Numbered from the stretch's first letter, positions 53,812 through 63,381 are shown. The stretch: DNA of 64,000 nucleotides from Streptomyces sp. NBC_01428 (GCF_036231965.1 NZ_CP109499.1:6076001-6140000), one strand, 5' to 3'. Translations and numbers: made by a program. Notes: generated from the sequence alone by a model not told the origin.

Positions 53812-56800
53812 TCACTCGGTCCGCGTCCTGTCGGTGCCCCGCCCCCGCGGTGCGTCGGCCGCCGGTTCGGCGGCAGCCGTGTCCGGGCCGGTGGCGGTCC
53901 CCCCGCCTTCCGCAGTACCGGGGGCGTCCGGCTCCTCCCCGTCGTCCGTACCCTCGGGATCGAGGAGGGCGCAGACGACGGTGAGGAGCCGGTCGACGTC
54001 CACCGGCTTGGGTACGTAGTCGTTGGCGCCCCGCGCGATGGACTTCTCGCGGTCGCCGGGCATCGCCTTCGCGGTCAGCGCGACGATGGGCAGCCCCATC
54101 CAGCGGGGAGCGCGGCGGATGGCGGAGATCGTCTCGTAGCCGTCCATCTCCGGCATCATGATGTCCATCAGCACCAGTTCGACGTCGGGATTGCGCTCCA
54201 GCGTCTCGACGCCCTCGCGGCCGTTCTCCGCGTACAGCACGGGCATGCCGACCCGGCCGAGCACATGGGTCAGCGCGAAGACGTTGCGGATGTCGTCGTC
54301 CACGATCAGCACCCGCCTGCCCGGCAGGACCCGGCCCGCCCGGCCCGCCTGCCAGGCCTCCAGCTTGGTGGGGGCCGGCCAGGTGTCGTCGGTGCCGTGG
54401 ACCGTGTAGGGCTCGGCCGACAACTGCTCGGGCAGGGCGACGAGATGGTCCTCGCGGGTCGGTCCCGTCGCCGCGTTCCCGGGGCTCACCACCGGCACGT
54501 ACAGCGTGAAGGTGGAGCCCCTGCCGGGTGTGCTCTCGGCCACGATCCGGCCGCCGAGCAGCCCGGCGATCTCCCGGCTGATGGACAGCCCGAGGCCCGT
54601 GCCGCCGTACTTGCGGTTGGTGGTGCCGTCGGCCTGCTGGAACGCCTCGAAGATCACCGGGAGCTTCTCCGGGGCGATGCCGATGCCGGTGTCGGAGACG
54701 GCGAAGGCGATCACGGTGTCGCCGCTCTCCCGACTCCGGTCGGGGTCCGTGACGCGGTCGACGCGCAGCTCGACGCGGCCGCTCGCGGTGAACTTGATGG
54801 CGTTGGAGAGCAGGTTGCGCAGGATCTGCTGGAGCCGCTGCTCGTCGGACCACATCTCGCGCGGCACGTCCTCGCCGACCGCCACCTCGAAGGCGAGCCC
54901 CCGGTCGTGGGTGAGCGGACGGAAGGTGGCGTGGACGTAGTCGAGGAGCTTGATGAGCGGCAGCCTCTTGGGGCGTACGTCCATCCGGCCGGCCTCGATC
55001 TTCGACAGGTCGAGGATGTCGTTGATGAGCTGGAGGAGGTCCGAGCCCGAGCGGTGGATGGTCGTCGCGAACTGCACCTCCTGGTCGGAGAGCCGGCCGT
55101 CGGGGTTGTCGGAGAGCAGCCGGGCCAGGATCAGCAGGGAGTTGAGCGGTGTGCGCAGCTCGTGCGACATGTTCGCCAGGAACTCCGACTTGTACTGCGA
55201 GCTGGTCGCGAGGAGGGCCGCCTTCTCCTCCAGTTCGGCGTTGGACCGCTGCAGCTCCGCCTGCTGCGACTGGAGTTCGTCGGAACGGTCCTGCAACTGG
55301 ATGGCGAGCCGCTGGGACTCGCCGAGCAGCGACTCCGTACGGGAGTTGGCGATGATCGTGTTGATGGCGACGCCGATGGTGTTCACGAACTGGTCGAAGA
55401 AGGCGAGGTGGACGTCGGAGAAGCGGGAGAACGAGGCGAGTTCGATGACACCGAGGAGCTTGTCCTCGAAGAGGATCGGGATGATGACGACGCTGGCCGG
55501 AGCCGCCTCCCCGAGCCCGCTGTTGATCTTGATGTAGTCGGGCGGGGCCTCCTCGACGAGGATCCGCTTCTTCTCGCGGGCCGCCTGCCGGACCAGCCCG
55601 TGCACCGGCATGCCGCCGGTGTCGACGGTCGCGCCCTGCGCCGCGCCGTACCCGGCGATGAACGCGAGTCCCTTGGCGGGCACGGCCGTGCGCAGCGCGG
55701 GTTCGTCCTCCTCGGGGTCGGCGAGGAAGAAGGCTCCGTACTGCGCGTTCACCAGCGGGGTCAGCTCGCGCAGGATCAGGTCGGCGACCTCCATCAGGTC
55801 GCGGTGGCCCTGCATCAGCGCGGCGAGGCGGGCGAGGTTCGACTCCAGCCAGTCCTTGGCGCGGGTCGTCTCGCGCAGGTTGGCCACCATCAGGTTGATG
55901 TTGTCCTTCAGCTCGGCGACCTCGCCCTGCGTCTCCACCGTGATCGAGCGGGACATGTCGCCCTGGGCCACCGCGGACGCCACCTCGGCGATCGCGCGGA
56001 CCTGGGTGGTGAGGTTGGAGGCGAGCTCGTTCACGTTCGTCGTCAGGCGCTTCCAGGTGCCGTACACGCCCTCGACCCGTGCCTGGCCGCCGAGCCGGCC
56101 CTCCGAACCCACCTCGCGGGCCACCCGGGTGACCTCGGAGGAGAACGACGACAGCGTGTCCACCATCGTGTTGATCGTCGTCTTCAGTTCGAGGATCTCG
56201 CCGCGGGCGTCCACGTCGATCTTCTTCGACAGGTCGCCCTGCGCCACCGCCGTGGCCACCTGGGCGATGTTGCGGACCTGCGAGGTCAGGTTGTCCGCCA
56301 TGTAGTTGACGTTGTCGGTCAGGTCCCGCCAGACGCCCGAGACCCCGAGAACCTGGGCGCGTCCGCCGAGCCGCCCGTCCGTGCCGACCTCGCGCGCCAC
56401 CCGGGTCACCTCGTCGGCGAACGCGCGCAGTTGCTCCACCATCGTGTTGACGGTGTCCTTCAGCTCCAGGATCTCGCCCCGGGCGTCGACCGTGATCTTC
56501 TTCGACAGGTCGCCGTTGGCGACGGCGGTGGTGACCTGGGCGATGTTGCGGACCTGCGAGGTCAGGTTCAGGGCCATGAAGTTGACGTTGTCGGTGAGGT
56601 CCTTCCAGACGCCCGACACCCCGCGGACCTGCGCCTGGCCGCCGAGGTTGCCCTCGGTGCCGACCTCGCGGGCGACGCGGGTGACCTCGTCGGCGAAGGC
56701 GGAGAGCTGGTCGACCATCGTGTTGATCGTCGACTTCAGCTCCAGGATCTCGCCCTTCGCCTCGACGGTGATCTTCTTGCCGAGGTCGCCCTGCGCCACG

Positions 56801-58002
56801 GCGGTGGAGACGAGGGCGATGTTGCGGACCTGAGAGGTCAGGTTGTCCGCCATGAAGTTGACGTTGTCGGTGAGGTCCTTCCAGACGCCCGACACGCCCC
56901 GCACCTGCGCCCGGCCGCCGAGGTTGCCCTCGGTTCCGACCTCGCGGGCGACGCGGGTGACCTCGTCGGCGAAGGCGGAGAGCTGGTCGACCATCGTGTT
57001 GATCGTCGACTTCAGCTCCAGGATCTCGCCCTGGGCGTCGACCGTGATCTTCTGGCTGAGGTCACCGTTGGCGACCGCCGTGGTGACCTGTGCGATATTT
57101 CGAACCTGTGACGTCAGGTTGGACGCCATGAAGTTGACGTTGTCGGTGAGGTCCTTCCAGACGCCCGACACCCCCCGCACCTGCGCCCGCCCGCCGAGCC
57201 GCCCCTCGGTGCCGACCTCGCGGGCCACCCGGGTCACCTCGTCGGCGAACGCGGAGAGCTGGTCGACCATCGTGTTCACGGTGAGCTTCAGTTCCAGCAG
57301 CTCACCGGTCGCCTCGACCGTCACCGTACGGGTCAGGTCGCCGCGTGCCACCGCCGTGGTCACCAGGGCGATGTCCCGCACCTGGGCGGTCAGCCGTGAG
57401 GCCATCGTGTTGACCGCCTCGGTCACGTCCCGCCAACTCCCGGACAGGCCGGTCGCCTTGGCGCGGCCGCCGAGCCGCCCCTCGGTGCCGACCTCGCGGG
57501 CGACCCGGGTGACCTCGCCGGTGAACAGGGAGAGCTGGTCGACCATCTTGTTCACGGCGCGGCCCAGCCGGCGCAGGTCGCCCCGCAGTTGACGGTTGCC
57601 GTCGTGCAGGTCGACACGCTGGGTCAGGTCGCCGCCGGCCACCGCGTCGAGCACGCGGGTCGCGTTCGCCGCGGGCGCCACCAGCGCGTCGAGCAGCTGG
57701 TTCACGTCGTCCACGCGCGTCGTCCACTTGCCGCCGCCGGGGCTGGCCGCGAGCCGCTCGTCGAGCCGTCCGTGCCGGATCAGCTCCCTGCGGACGCGCT
57801 GTACCTCGGAGTTGAAGTGCGAACTGCGGTCCATGATCTGGTTGAACATCGTGTTCAGCTCGGCGACCAGACCGTGCGCCGTCTCCGGCACCTTGCTGAA
57901 GTCGCCGTCCCGCGCCGCGGTCATCGCGGCGAGCAGGGGGCGCAGCTCCGATGCTCGAATCTGTCCGTCTTCGAGCACATGCATACCACTGTTCTCACTC
58001 AT
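53812..58002 (-). CDS. Poly-HAMP hybrid histidine kinase
   Basis: A 1396 aa kinase without a membrane span. Residues 1-100 are a degenerate HAMP-like part. Seven HAMP modules then follow in 92-residue steps to about 720, six of them with EVTRVAREVG(T/S)(E/D)G and NTMVDQL units. A GAF domain and a coiled segment (QLQDRSDELQSQQAELQRSNAELEEK) precede HisKA with H947 in SHELRTPLN, HATPase (NLLSNAIKF, DTGIGI, GGTGLGLS) and a receiver with D1280 in LVLMDIMMPEMDG. The tail is Pro/Ala/Gly-rich. The start is the ATG ending at 58002. The architecture resembles fungal group III (Nik1-type) kinases for osmotic stress. The receiver gene follows. Confidence 0.9.
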   Translation of the reverse strand: MSENSGMHVLEDGQIRASELRPLLAAMTAARDGDFSKVPETAHGLVAELNTMFNQIMDRSSHFNSEVQRVRRELIRHGRLDERLAASPGGGKWTTRVDDVNQLLDALVAPAANATRVLDAVAGGDLTQRVDLHDGNRQLRGDLRRLGRAVNKMVDQLSLFTGEVTRVAREVGTEGRLGGRAKATGLSGSWRDVTEAVNTMASRLTAQVRDIALVTTAVARGDLTRTVTVEATGELLELKLTVNTMVDQLSAFADEVTRVAREVGTEGRLGGRAQVRGVSGVWKDLTDNVNFMASNLTSQVRNIAQVTTAVANGDLSQKITVDAQGEILELKSTINTMVDQLSAFADEVTRVAREVGTEGNLGGRAQVRGVSGVWKDLTDNVNFMADNLTSQVRNIALVSTAVAQGDLGKKITVEAKGEILELKSTINTMVDQLSAFADEVTRVAREVGTEGNLGGQAQVRGVSGVWKDLTDNVNFMALNLTSQVRNIAQVTTAVANGDLSKKITVDARGEILELKDTVNTMVEQLRAFADEVTRVAREVGTDGRLGGRAQVLGVSGVWRDLTDNVNYMADNLTSQVRNIAQVATAVAQGDLSKKIDVDARGEILELKTTINTMVDTLSSFSSEVTRVAREVGSEGRLGGQARVEGVYGTWKRLTTNVNELASNLTTQVRAIAEVASAVAQGDMSRSITVETQGEVAELKDNINLMVANLRETTRAKDWLESNLARLAALMQGHRDLMEVADLILRELTPLVNAQYGAFFLADPEEDEPALRTAVPAKGLAFIAGYGAAQGATVDTGGMPVHGLVRQAAREKKRILVEEAPPDYIKINSGLGEAAPASVVIIPILFEDKLLGVIELASFSRFSDVHLAFFDQFVNTIGVAINTIIANSRTESLLGESQRLAIQLQDRSDELQSQQAELQRSNAELEEKAALLATSSQYKSEFLANMSHELRTPLNSLLILARLLSDNPDGRLSDQEVQFATTIHRSGSDLLQLINDILDLSKIEAGRMDVRPKRLPLIKLLDYVHATFRPLTHDRGLAFEVAVGEDVPREMWSDEQRLQQILRNLLSNAIKFTASGRVELRVDRVTDPDRSRESGDTVIAFAVSDTGIGIAPEKLPVIFEAFQQADGTTNRKYGGTGLGLSISREIAGLLGGRIVAESTPGRGSTFTLYVPVVSPGNAATGPTREDHLVALPEQLSAEPYTVHGTDDTWPAPTKLEAWQAGRAGRVLPGRRVLIVDDDIRNVFALTHVLGRVGMPVLYAENGREGVETLERNPDVELVLMDIMMPEMDGYETISAIRRAPRWMGLPIVALTAKAMPGDREKSIARGANDYVPKPVDVDRLLTVVCALLDPEGTDDGEEPDAPGTAEGGGTATGPDTAAAEPAADAPRGRGTDRTRTE
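56140..57560. repeat. 276-bp coding repeats of the HAMP modules
   Basis: The HAMP units repeat every 276 bases (92 codons). Blocks of high identity are seen around 56700 and 56976, for example, with more diverged units on both sides. Unequal recombination could change the number of HAMP modules in frame. Confidence 0.85.
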
Positions 58003-58105
58003 GACGGCCCACTTCGGTGACTCGACGCTTATGGGCGCGGTCAGTCTGTCACCCTGTCCGCACCGGCTGAGGTGTATTCGTCCGAACTGCTCAGGGAGCC
58101 GCACC

Positions 58106-60277
58106 GTGGGGGCCATTCCGACGCAACGCGAGTCCATGGCGTGCGCTCCGGGTGCGCCCGCGCACCACCGGGCCGGCCAGGACACCGTGGCCCGCACGAC
58201 CCTGCCGGGCACTCCGCTCGCCCCCGGAGCCGCCCGCCGCTACCTCCGTGACACGCTCGTGGGCTGGGCCGAACTGGCCCTGCCCGGCGCGGAGATCATC
58301 GACGACCGGCTCACCGACGACGCCGCCGTGGTGGTCAGCGAACTCGTCACCAACGCCGTCGTCCACGCGGGCACCGACGTCGAGCTGCTGTGCCGCCTGG
58401 AGCACGCCCCCGACGGCCCGCCCGGCCCGCTGGTCGTCGAGGTGACCGATCATCACCCCGCCCGCGCGATACGCGACGACAGTCCCGAACGCCCCTACGG
58501 GACACCGGAGTACGGGCGGGGCCTGCGTCTCGTCTCCGCCCTCTCCGAGGCCTGGGGGATCACCTACCGCCCGGGCGTCAAGACGGTCTGGGCGCGCCTG
58601 CTGCTCGACGGCGGCGCCGACGCGTTCACGGCGGACGCCCCGTCCTCGGCCGACGTGTTCGCGGTGGACGGGGACGACCTCACGGGGAGAGGCGGCCGGG
58701 CGGGCACGGACGGCGCCGCGGGTACCGGCGGGAAGAACGGCGCGCAGGCCGGGCCGGCCGACGGCGCCTCCGGGAGCCGCCGCACGCGTGCCCACCGCCC
58801 CGGTGGACAGGGTCCGGCGGGCCCCACCGCGACCGCGTCCGTCTTCGCGGCGCCGGTCCCGGGGCACGGGGCGTCCGTCCCGGGTGGGGACGCCCTCGAC
58901 CCGTCCGGCTTCCACGCGGTCACCCCGGCCGGCACGGCCCCCGGCGGCCCACGGAACCCCTCCGAGGGGCGGGACTGGCTCGACCGCGGGGCCCTCTCCT
59001 TCCTCGCCGAGGCCTCCGACCTGCTGGCCGGGCAGCTCGACGAGGACCTCGTCGCCGCGCTCGCCGGACAGCTCCTCGTCCCGCGGCTCGCCGACTGGTG
59101 CGCGGTGTGGCTGGAGGACGAGGCCACCGACCGGGCCGGCGGACTCGGGCTCGCCCTCGGACCCCGGCTGGCCCGGGTCTGGCACGGCAGCGAGAACCTC
59201 ATCGAGGACCTGCGCGACGCCCTGGAGAAGGACCCGCCGCGGCTGCCCGACGCGGTCCGCTCCCGCGCCGTGCCCGTGCCCTGGCCCGGCGAGGCGCTGG
59301 GCCCGCGCGGAGCGAGCGGCGCCGCCCTGGCGTACCGGCTGATCGCGGGCGGCCGTCCGCTCGGCACGCTCGTCATCGGCAGGGCCGGACCCACCGGTTT
59401 CGCGGACGAGGTCAGCGGGCTCGTCGAGGACCTGAGCCGCCGGATCGCGCTCGCCATCGGCGCGGCCCGCCAGTACGCGCGCCAGGCCACCATCAGCAGG
59501 GTCCTGCAGCGCGGGCTCCTGCCGGGCGCGGTCGCCGAGATCCCCGGCGTGCGCAGCGCCCTCGTCTACGAGCCGCTCGACAAGGGCGGCCCCAGCGGCG
59601 ACTTCTATGACGTGTTCCCGGCCGGGGACGGCCGCTGGTGCTTCGCCGTCGGCGACGTCCAGGGCAAGGGCCCCGAGGCCGCCGTCGTGATCGGGCTCGC
59701 CCGGCCCTGGCTGCGGCTGCTGGCCCGCGAGGGCTACGACGTGGCGGACGTCCTCGACCGCCTCAACCAGCTCCTCCTCGACGACGCGACCGAGGCCGCC
59801 GACGCGGCGGCCCGGGCGCTCGTGGCGGCCGGCGGCCCCGGGCTCGGCACCGATCTCGGCCCGCAGACCCGCTTCCTGTCCATGCTCTACGGCGAACTGG
59901 TTCCCTTCGAGGGCGGCGTGCGCTGCACCCTCGCCTCGGCCGGACACCCGCTGCCGCTGCTGCTGGCCCCCGACGGCGACGTACGGGAGGTGGCCCGTCC
60001 GCAGACCCTGCTCGGCGTCTTCGAGGACCCCGGCTACACCTCCGAGTCCTTCGACCTGCACCCCGGCGACACCCTGCTCTGCGTCACCGACGGCGTGACG
60101 GAGCGGCGCGAGGGGACCCGGCAGTTCGACGACGACGACGGGCTCGCGCACGCCCTCACGGGGTGCACCGGCCTGAACGCCGAGCTGGTCGCGGAACGCA
60201 TCCGCGCACTCGTGCACGAGTTCGGGAGCCGCCCGCCGGAGGACGACATGGCCCTGCTGGTGTTACAGGCCGAGTAG
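58106..60277 (+). CDS. SpoIIE-type protein phosphatase with HATPase and GAF domains
   Basis: A 723 aa soluble signalling protein. The N-terminal part is an anti-sigma-factor-like HATPase (VVVSELVTNAVVHAG, then YGRGLRLVSALSEAWG). A long Gly/Ala/Pro linker leads to a GAF domain (about 290-440). The PP2C/SpoIIE domain follows, with metal-binding residues in GDFYDVFPAGDGRWCFAVGDVQGKG and later DTLLCVTDGVTERREGTRQFDDD. Such proteins switch anti-sigma and anti-anti-sigma partners. Leucine at the 4th codon from the stop is TTA (60263-60265), so full translation should need bldA. The GTG at 58106 follows CAGGGAG. It is divergent from the poly-HAMP kinase, 103 bases apart. Confidence 0.9.
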   Translation: MGAIPTQRESMACAPGAPAHHRAGQDTVARTTLPGTPLAPGAARRYLRDTLVGWAELALPGAEIIDDRLTDDAAVVVSELVTNAVVHAGTDVELLCRLEHAPDGPPGPLVVEVTDHHPARAIRDDSPERPYGTPEYGRGLRLVSALSEAWGITYRPGVKTVWARLLLDGGADAFTADAPSSADVFAVDGDDLTGRGGRAGTDGAAGTGGKNGAQAGPADGASGSRRTRAHRPGGQGPAGPTATASVFAAPVPGHGASVPGGDALDPSGFHAVTPAGTAPGGPRNPSEGRDWLDRGALSFLAEASDLLAGQLDEDLVAALAGQLLVPRLADWCAVWLEDEATDRAGGLGLALGPRLARVWHGSENLIEDLRDALEKDPPRLPDAVRSRAVPVPWPGEALGPRGASGAALAYRLIAGGRPLGTLVIGRAGPTGFADEVSGLVEDLSRRIALAIGAARQYARQATISRVLQRGLLPGAVAEIPGVRSALVYEPLDKGGPSGDFYDVFPAGDGRWCFAVGDVQGKGPEAAVVIGLARPWLRLLAREGYDVADVLDRLNQLLLDDATEAADAAARALVAAGGPGLGTDLGPQTRFLSMLYGELVPFEGGVRCTLASAGHPLPLLLAPDGDVREVARPQTLLGVFEDPGYTSESFDLHPGDTLLCVTDGVTERREGTRQFDDDDGLAHALTGCTGLNAELVAERIRALVHEFGSRPPEDDMALLVLQAE

Positions 60278-60379
60278 CCCCGGCCCCGCCCCGCCCCGGT
60301 CCGGCCCCGGCGACAGGCCGGGCGACGAGGAGCGCGCCCGTTCGTCCACAGGCCGGGACCGTTCACTCCGCCCGTGCTG

Positions 60380-60385
60380 GACAAT
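60380..60385 (+). promoter_or_regulatory. -10 box before hemW
   Basis: GACAAT ends eight bases before the ATG at 60393, which fits a leaderless message and favours that ATG over the one at 60384. Confidence 0.4.
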
Positions 60386-60392
60386 GGAACGC

Positions 60393-61625
60393 ATGCCTTC
60401 CGCACTCCCCGACGGTGAGCCCGTCCCCGATGACGGGGCGCTGCCCGCGCACGCCCTGGCCGGGGCGGCCGAGCGGCCCCTCGGGTTCTACCTCCACGTC
60501 CCCTACTGCGCGACCCGCTGCGGGTACTGCGACTTCAACACCTACACGGCGACCGAGCTGCGGGGCACCGGAGGCGTGCTCGCCTCCCGCGACAACTACG
60601 CGGACACCCTGACCGACGAGGTCCGCCTCGCCCGCAAGGTCCTCGGCGACGACCCGCGTCCCGTCCGCACCGTCTTCGTCGGGGGCGGCACGCCCACCCT
60701 GCTGGCCGCCGACGACCTCGTCCGGATGCTGGGGGCGATCCGTGACGAGTTCGGTCTCGCGGACGACGCCGAGATCACCACGGAGGCGAACCCGGAGTCG
60801 GTCGACCCGGAGTACCTCGCGACGCTCCGCGCCGGCGGCTTCAACCGCGTCTCCTTCGGGATGCAGAGCGCCCGGCAGCACGTGCTGAAGGTGCTGGACC
60901 GCACCCACACCCCCGGCCGCCCCGAGGCCTGCGTCGCCGAGGCCCGCGCGGCCGGCTTCGAGCACGTGAACCTCGACCTGATCTACGGCACCCCGGGGGA
61001 GTCCGACGACGACTGGCGGGCCTCCCTCGAAGCAGCCCTCGGCGCCGGCCCCGACCACGTCTCGGCCTACGCGCTCATCGTCGAGGAGGGCACCCAGCTC
61101 GCCCGCCGCATCCGCCGCGGCGAGGTCCCGATGACCGACGACGACGTCCACGCCGACCGCTACCTCATCGCCGACGAGGTGATGGCCGAAGCGGGCTTCG
61201 ACTGGTACGAGGTGTCGAACTGGGCCACCACCGAGGCGGCCCGATGTCTGCACAACGAGCTGTACTGGCGCGGCGCGGACTGGTGGGGCGCGGGCCCCGG
61301 CGCCCACAGCCACGTCGGCGGCGTCCGCTGGTGGAACGTGAAGCACCCCGGGGCCTACGCGGCGGCGCTGGCCTCCGGCCGGTCCCCGGGCGCCGGGCGC
61401 GAACTCCTCTCCGACGAGGACCGCCGCGTCGAGCGCATCCTGCTCGAACTGCGGCTGCGCGAGGGCTGCCCGCTCTCGCTGCTCCGCCCCGACGGCCGCA
61501 CGGCCTCCCGCCGCGCCCTGTCCGAGGGCCTCCTCGAACCGGGCCCCTACGACGAGGGCCGCGCCGTCCTCACCCTGCGCGGCCGCCTCCTCGCGGACGC
61601 GGTCGTCCGGGACCTGGTCGACTGA
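60393..61625 (+). CDS. hemW: Heme chaperone HemW (radical SAM)
   Basis: A 410 aa radical SAM protein that carries haem to respiratory enzymes. Older annotations call it an oxygen-independent coproporphyrinogen oxidase (HemN-like). The [4Fe-4S] motif is C39-ATR-C43-GY-C46 in the HemW context. Other segments are TVFVGGGTPTLL, EITTEANPESVDPEYLATL and RVSFGMQSARQHVLKVLDR. The extra N-terminal cysteine of HemN is absent, as expected for HemW. The ATG at 60384 is an in-frame alternative. The hemW-hrcA neighbourhood is conserved. Confidence 0.92.
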   Translation: MPSALPDGEPVPDDGALPAHALAGAAERPLGFYLHVPYCATRCGYCDFNTYTATELRGTGGVLASRDNYADTLTDEVRLARKVLGDDPRPVRTVFVGGGTPTLLAADDLVRMLGAIRDEFGLADDAEITTEANPESVDPEYLATLRAGGFNRVSFGMQSARQHVLKVLDRTHTPGRPEACVAEARAAGFEHVNLDLIYGTPGESDDDWRASLEAALGAGPDHVSAYALIVEEGTQLARRIRRGEVPMTDDDVHADRYLIADEVMAEAGFDWYEVSNWATTEAARCLHNELYWRGADWWGAGPGAHSHVGGVRWWNVKHPGAYAAALASGRSPGAGRELLSDEDRRVERILLELRLREGCPLSLLRPDGRTASRRALSEGLLEPGPYDEGRAVLTLRGRLLADAVVRDLVD

Positions 61626-61715
61626 CCGGACGACGACGCAGGAAGCCACCGCGGCCCCGGACACCACCGGACGGGCGGCCGGACGCGACCGTGCCCGGCC
61701 GTGGCGCGGTCCGGC

Positions 61716-62528
61716 CTACTCCGGCGCCGTGACGAAGTCGATCAGTTCCTCGACGCGGCCCAGGAGTTCGGGCTGGAGGTCCTTGTAGGAGTGGACCCGG
61801 GACAGGATGTGCTGCCAGGCCGCGCCGGTGTTCTCCGGCCAGCCCAGGGCCCGGCACACGCCCGTCTTCCAGTCCTCGCCGCGCGGCACCCGGGGCCAGC
61901 CCGGGATGCCCACGGAGGACGGCTTCACGGCCTCCCAGATGTCGATGTAGGGGTGGCCGAGCACCAGGGCGTGCTCACTCGTCACCGCCGCGGCGATCCG
62001 GGACTCCTTCGAGCCGGGCACCAGGTGGTCGACGAGCACGCCGAGCCGGGCGTCCGGGCCCGGCGCGAACTCCTCGACGATCGCGGGAAGGTCGTCGACG
62101 CCCTCCAGGTACTCCACGACGACGCCCTCGACGCGCAGGTCGTCGCCCCAGACCCGCTCGACCAGTTCGGCGTCGTGGCGGCCCTCCACGTAGATGCGGC
62201 CCGCCCGCGCGACCCGGGCGCGGGCGCCGGGCACCGCCACCGAGCCGGACGCGGTACGGCTGGGACGTACGGGTGCCGCGGACGCCGGGCGGACCAGCGT
62301 CACCACCCTGCCCTCCAGCAGGAAGCCGCGCGGCTCCATGGGGAACACCCGGTGCTTGCCGAAGCGGTCCTCCAGGGTCACCGTGCCCGCCTCGCAGCCG
62401 ATCACCGCGCCGCAGAAACCGGTGCCGGGCTCCTCGACCACCAGACCCGGGTCCGCCGGGACCTCGGGCACGGGCTTGGGCTTCTTCCACGGCGGGGTCA
62501 GGTCCGGAGAGTACTGGCGCATTCGCAT
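61716..62528 (-). CDS. DUF3097 family protein
   Basis: A 270 aa soluble protein of the actinobacterial DUF3097 family. Conserved text includes RQYSPDLTPPWKKPKPVPEVPADPGLVVEEPGTGFCGAVIGCE, RIYVEGRHDAELVERVWGDDLRVEGVVVEYLEGVDDLPAI and LGVLVDHLVPGSKESRIA. The EGRHDAELVERVWG-DH pattern resembles a Toprim nuclease fold, so a nucleic-acid role is possible; this is inference. The ATG ending at 62528 is chosen by homology; the open frame runs further upstream without a stop. It lies 25 bases after the MBL hydrolase gene. Confidence 0.8.
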   Translation of the reverse strand: MRMRQYSPDLTPPWKKPKPVPEVPADPGLVVEEPGTGFCGAVIGCEAGTVTLEDRFGKHRVFPMEPRGFLLEGRVVTLVRPASAAPVRPSRTASGSVAVPGARARVARAGRIYVEGRHDAELVERVWGDDLRVEGVVVEYLEGVDDLPAIVEEFAPGPDARLGVLVDHLVPGSKESRIAAAVTSEHALVLGHPYIDIWEAVKPSSVGIPGWPRVPRGEDWKTGVCRALGWPENTGAAWQHILSRVHSYKDLQPELLGRVEELIDFVTAPE

Positions 62529-62553
62529 GACGATAGGAGAAGCACGCCGGGGC

Positions 62554-63285
62554 TCACCGCGACACGCCGAAACGCGCGGCCAGCTCGTCCCGCTGCGAGC
62601 GGACGAACGCGGCGTCCACCAGCGCTCCGTGGCCGGGCACGTACACAGCGTCCCGCCCGCCGAGTGCGAGCAGCCGGTCGAGCGCCGCCGGCCAGCGCGA
62701 CGGGACCGCGTCGGGGCCCGCCTGCGGCTCGCCGGACTCCTCGACCAGGTCGCCGCAGAACACCACCGAAGGGTCGCCCGGCACCACGGCCACGAGGTCG
62801 TGGGCGGTGTGGCCCTCACCGATCCGCACCAGCCGCACCAGGGCGCCCTCGCCGAGTTCCAGGTCCCGGGTGCCCCGGACGCCGTGCGCGGGGCGTACGA
62901 GGGCGTCCGCCGCCTCCCGTGCCGCCCCGGGGTCCAGCCCGTTGCGCACCGCGTCCGCCCGCAGCTCCTCACGACCGTGCTCGTACACCCCGGACGAGCC
63001 GTCCGCGACGAACACCTCGGCGCCCGCGAACGCCACGGCGCCGAAGACATGGTCGAAATGCGGGTGGGTGAGTGCGAGGTGCGTCACGTGCCGCCCCGGG
63101 CCGAGCAGCCGCTCCGCCTCCGCGCGCAGCGCCGCGCCCTCCGCGACACCCGACCCGGCGTCGATCATCAGCGCCGCGTCCCCGCCGACGACGAGCCCGA
63201 CGGTGCAGTCCCAGCCCGGAAGCCGCCGCCGGCCGATCCGGGGCGTCACCCGTTCCCACCCCAGCTCTTCCCAAGTCAGCCTCAT
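62554..63285 (-). CDS. MBL-fold metallo-hydrolase
   Basis: A 243 aa enzyme of the metallo-beta-lactamase superfamily. The zinc motif HxHxDH is in LALTHPHFDHVFGA. Further ligands lie in GEGHTAHDLVAV and VFCGDLVEESG, with a last His in YVPGHGALVDA. The substrate is not readable; such proteins act on esters, thiolesters or nucleotides. It begins at the ATG ending at 63285 and is transcribed with DUF3097, away from hrcA. Confidence 0.88.
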   Translation of the reverse strand: MRLTWEELGWERVTPRIGRRRLPGWDCTVGLVVGGDAALMIDAGSGVAEGAALRAEAERLLGPGRHVTHLALTHPHFDHVFGAVAFAGAEVFVADGSSGVYEHGREELRADAVRNGLDPGAAREAADALVRPAHGVRGTRDLELGEGALVRLVRIGEGHTAHDLVAVVPGDPSVVFCGDLVEESGEPQAGPDAVPSRWPAALDRLLALGGRDAVYVPGHGALVDAAFVRSQRDELAARFGVSR

Positions 63286-63337
63286 ACGGCGACGCTAGCG
63301 GTGACCGGGTGTCGCGCACGACATCGCAGGCCCGCCC

Positions 63338-63368
63338 TTGCCGGGGTCGTGCCTCACCGCCGTACACT
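63338..63368 (+). promoter_or_regulatory. hrcA promoter
   Basis: TTGCCG (63338-63343) and TACACT (63363-63368) are 19 bases apart. Transcription would begin near 63375, just before the CIRCE element. Confidence 0.55.
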
Positions 63369-63381
63369 GGCCCGGGGAACG

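Noticed and set aside
53197..57111. Long open frame (1304 codons) antisense to the poly-HAMP kinase
   Set aside because: It is the high-GC antisense shadow of the kinase, with no ribosome site and no family resemblance; its repeats mirror the HAMP repeats.
56140..57560. Regular repeats suggestive of a CRISPR or satellite array
   Set aside because: The period is 276 bases, the repeats are in frame and encode HAMP domains; no spacers or cas genes.
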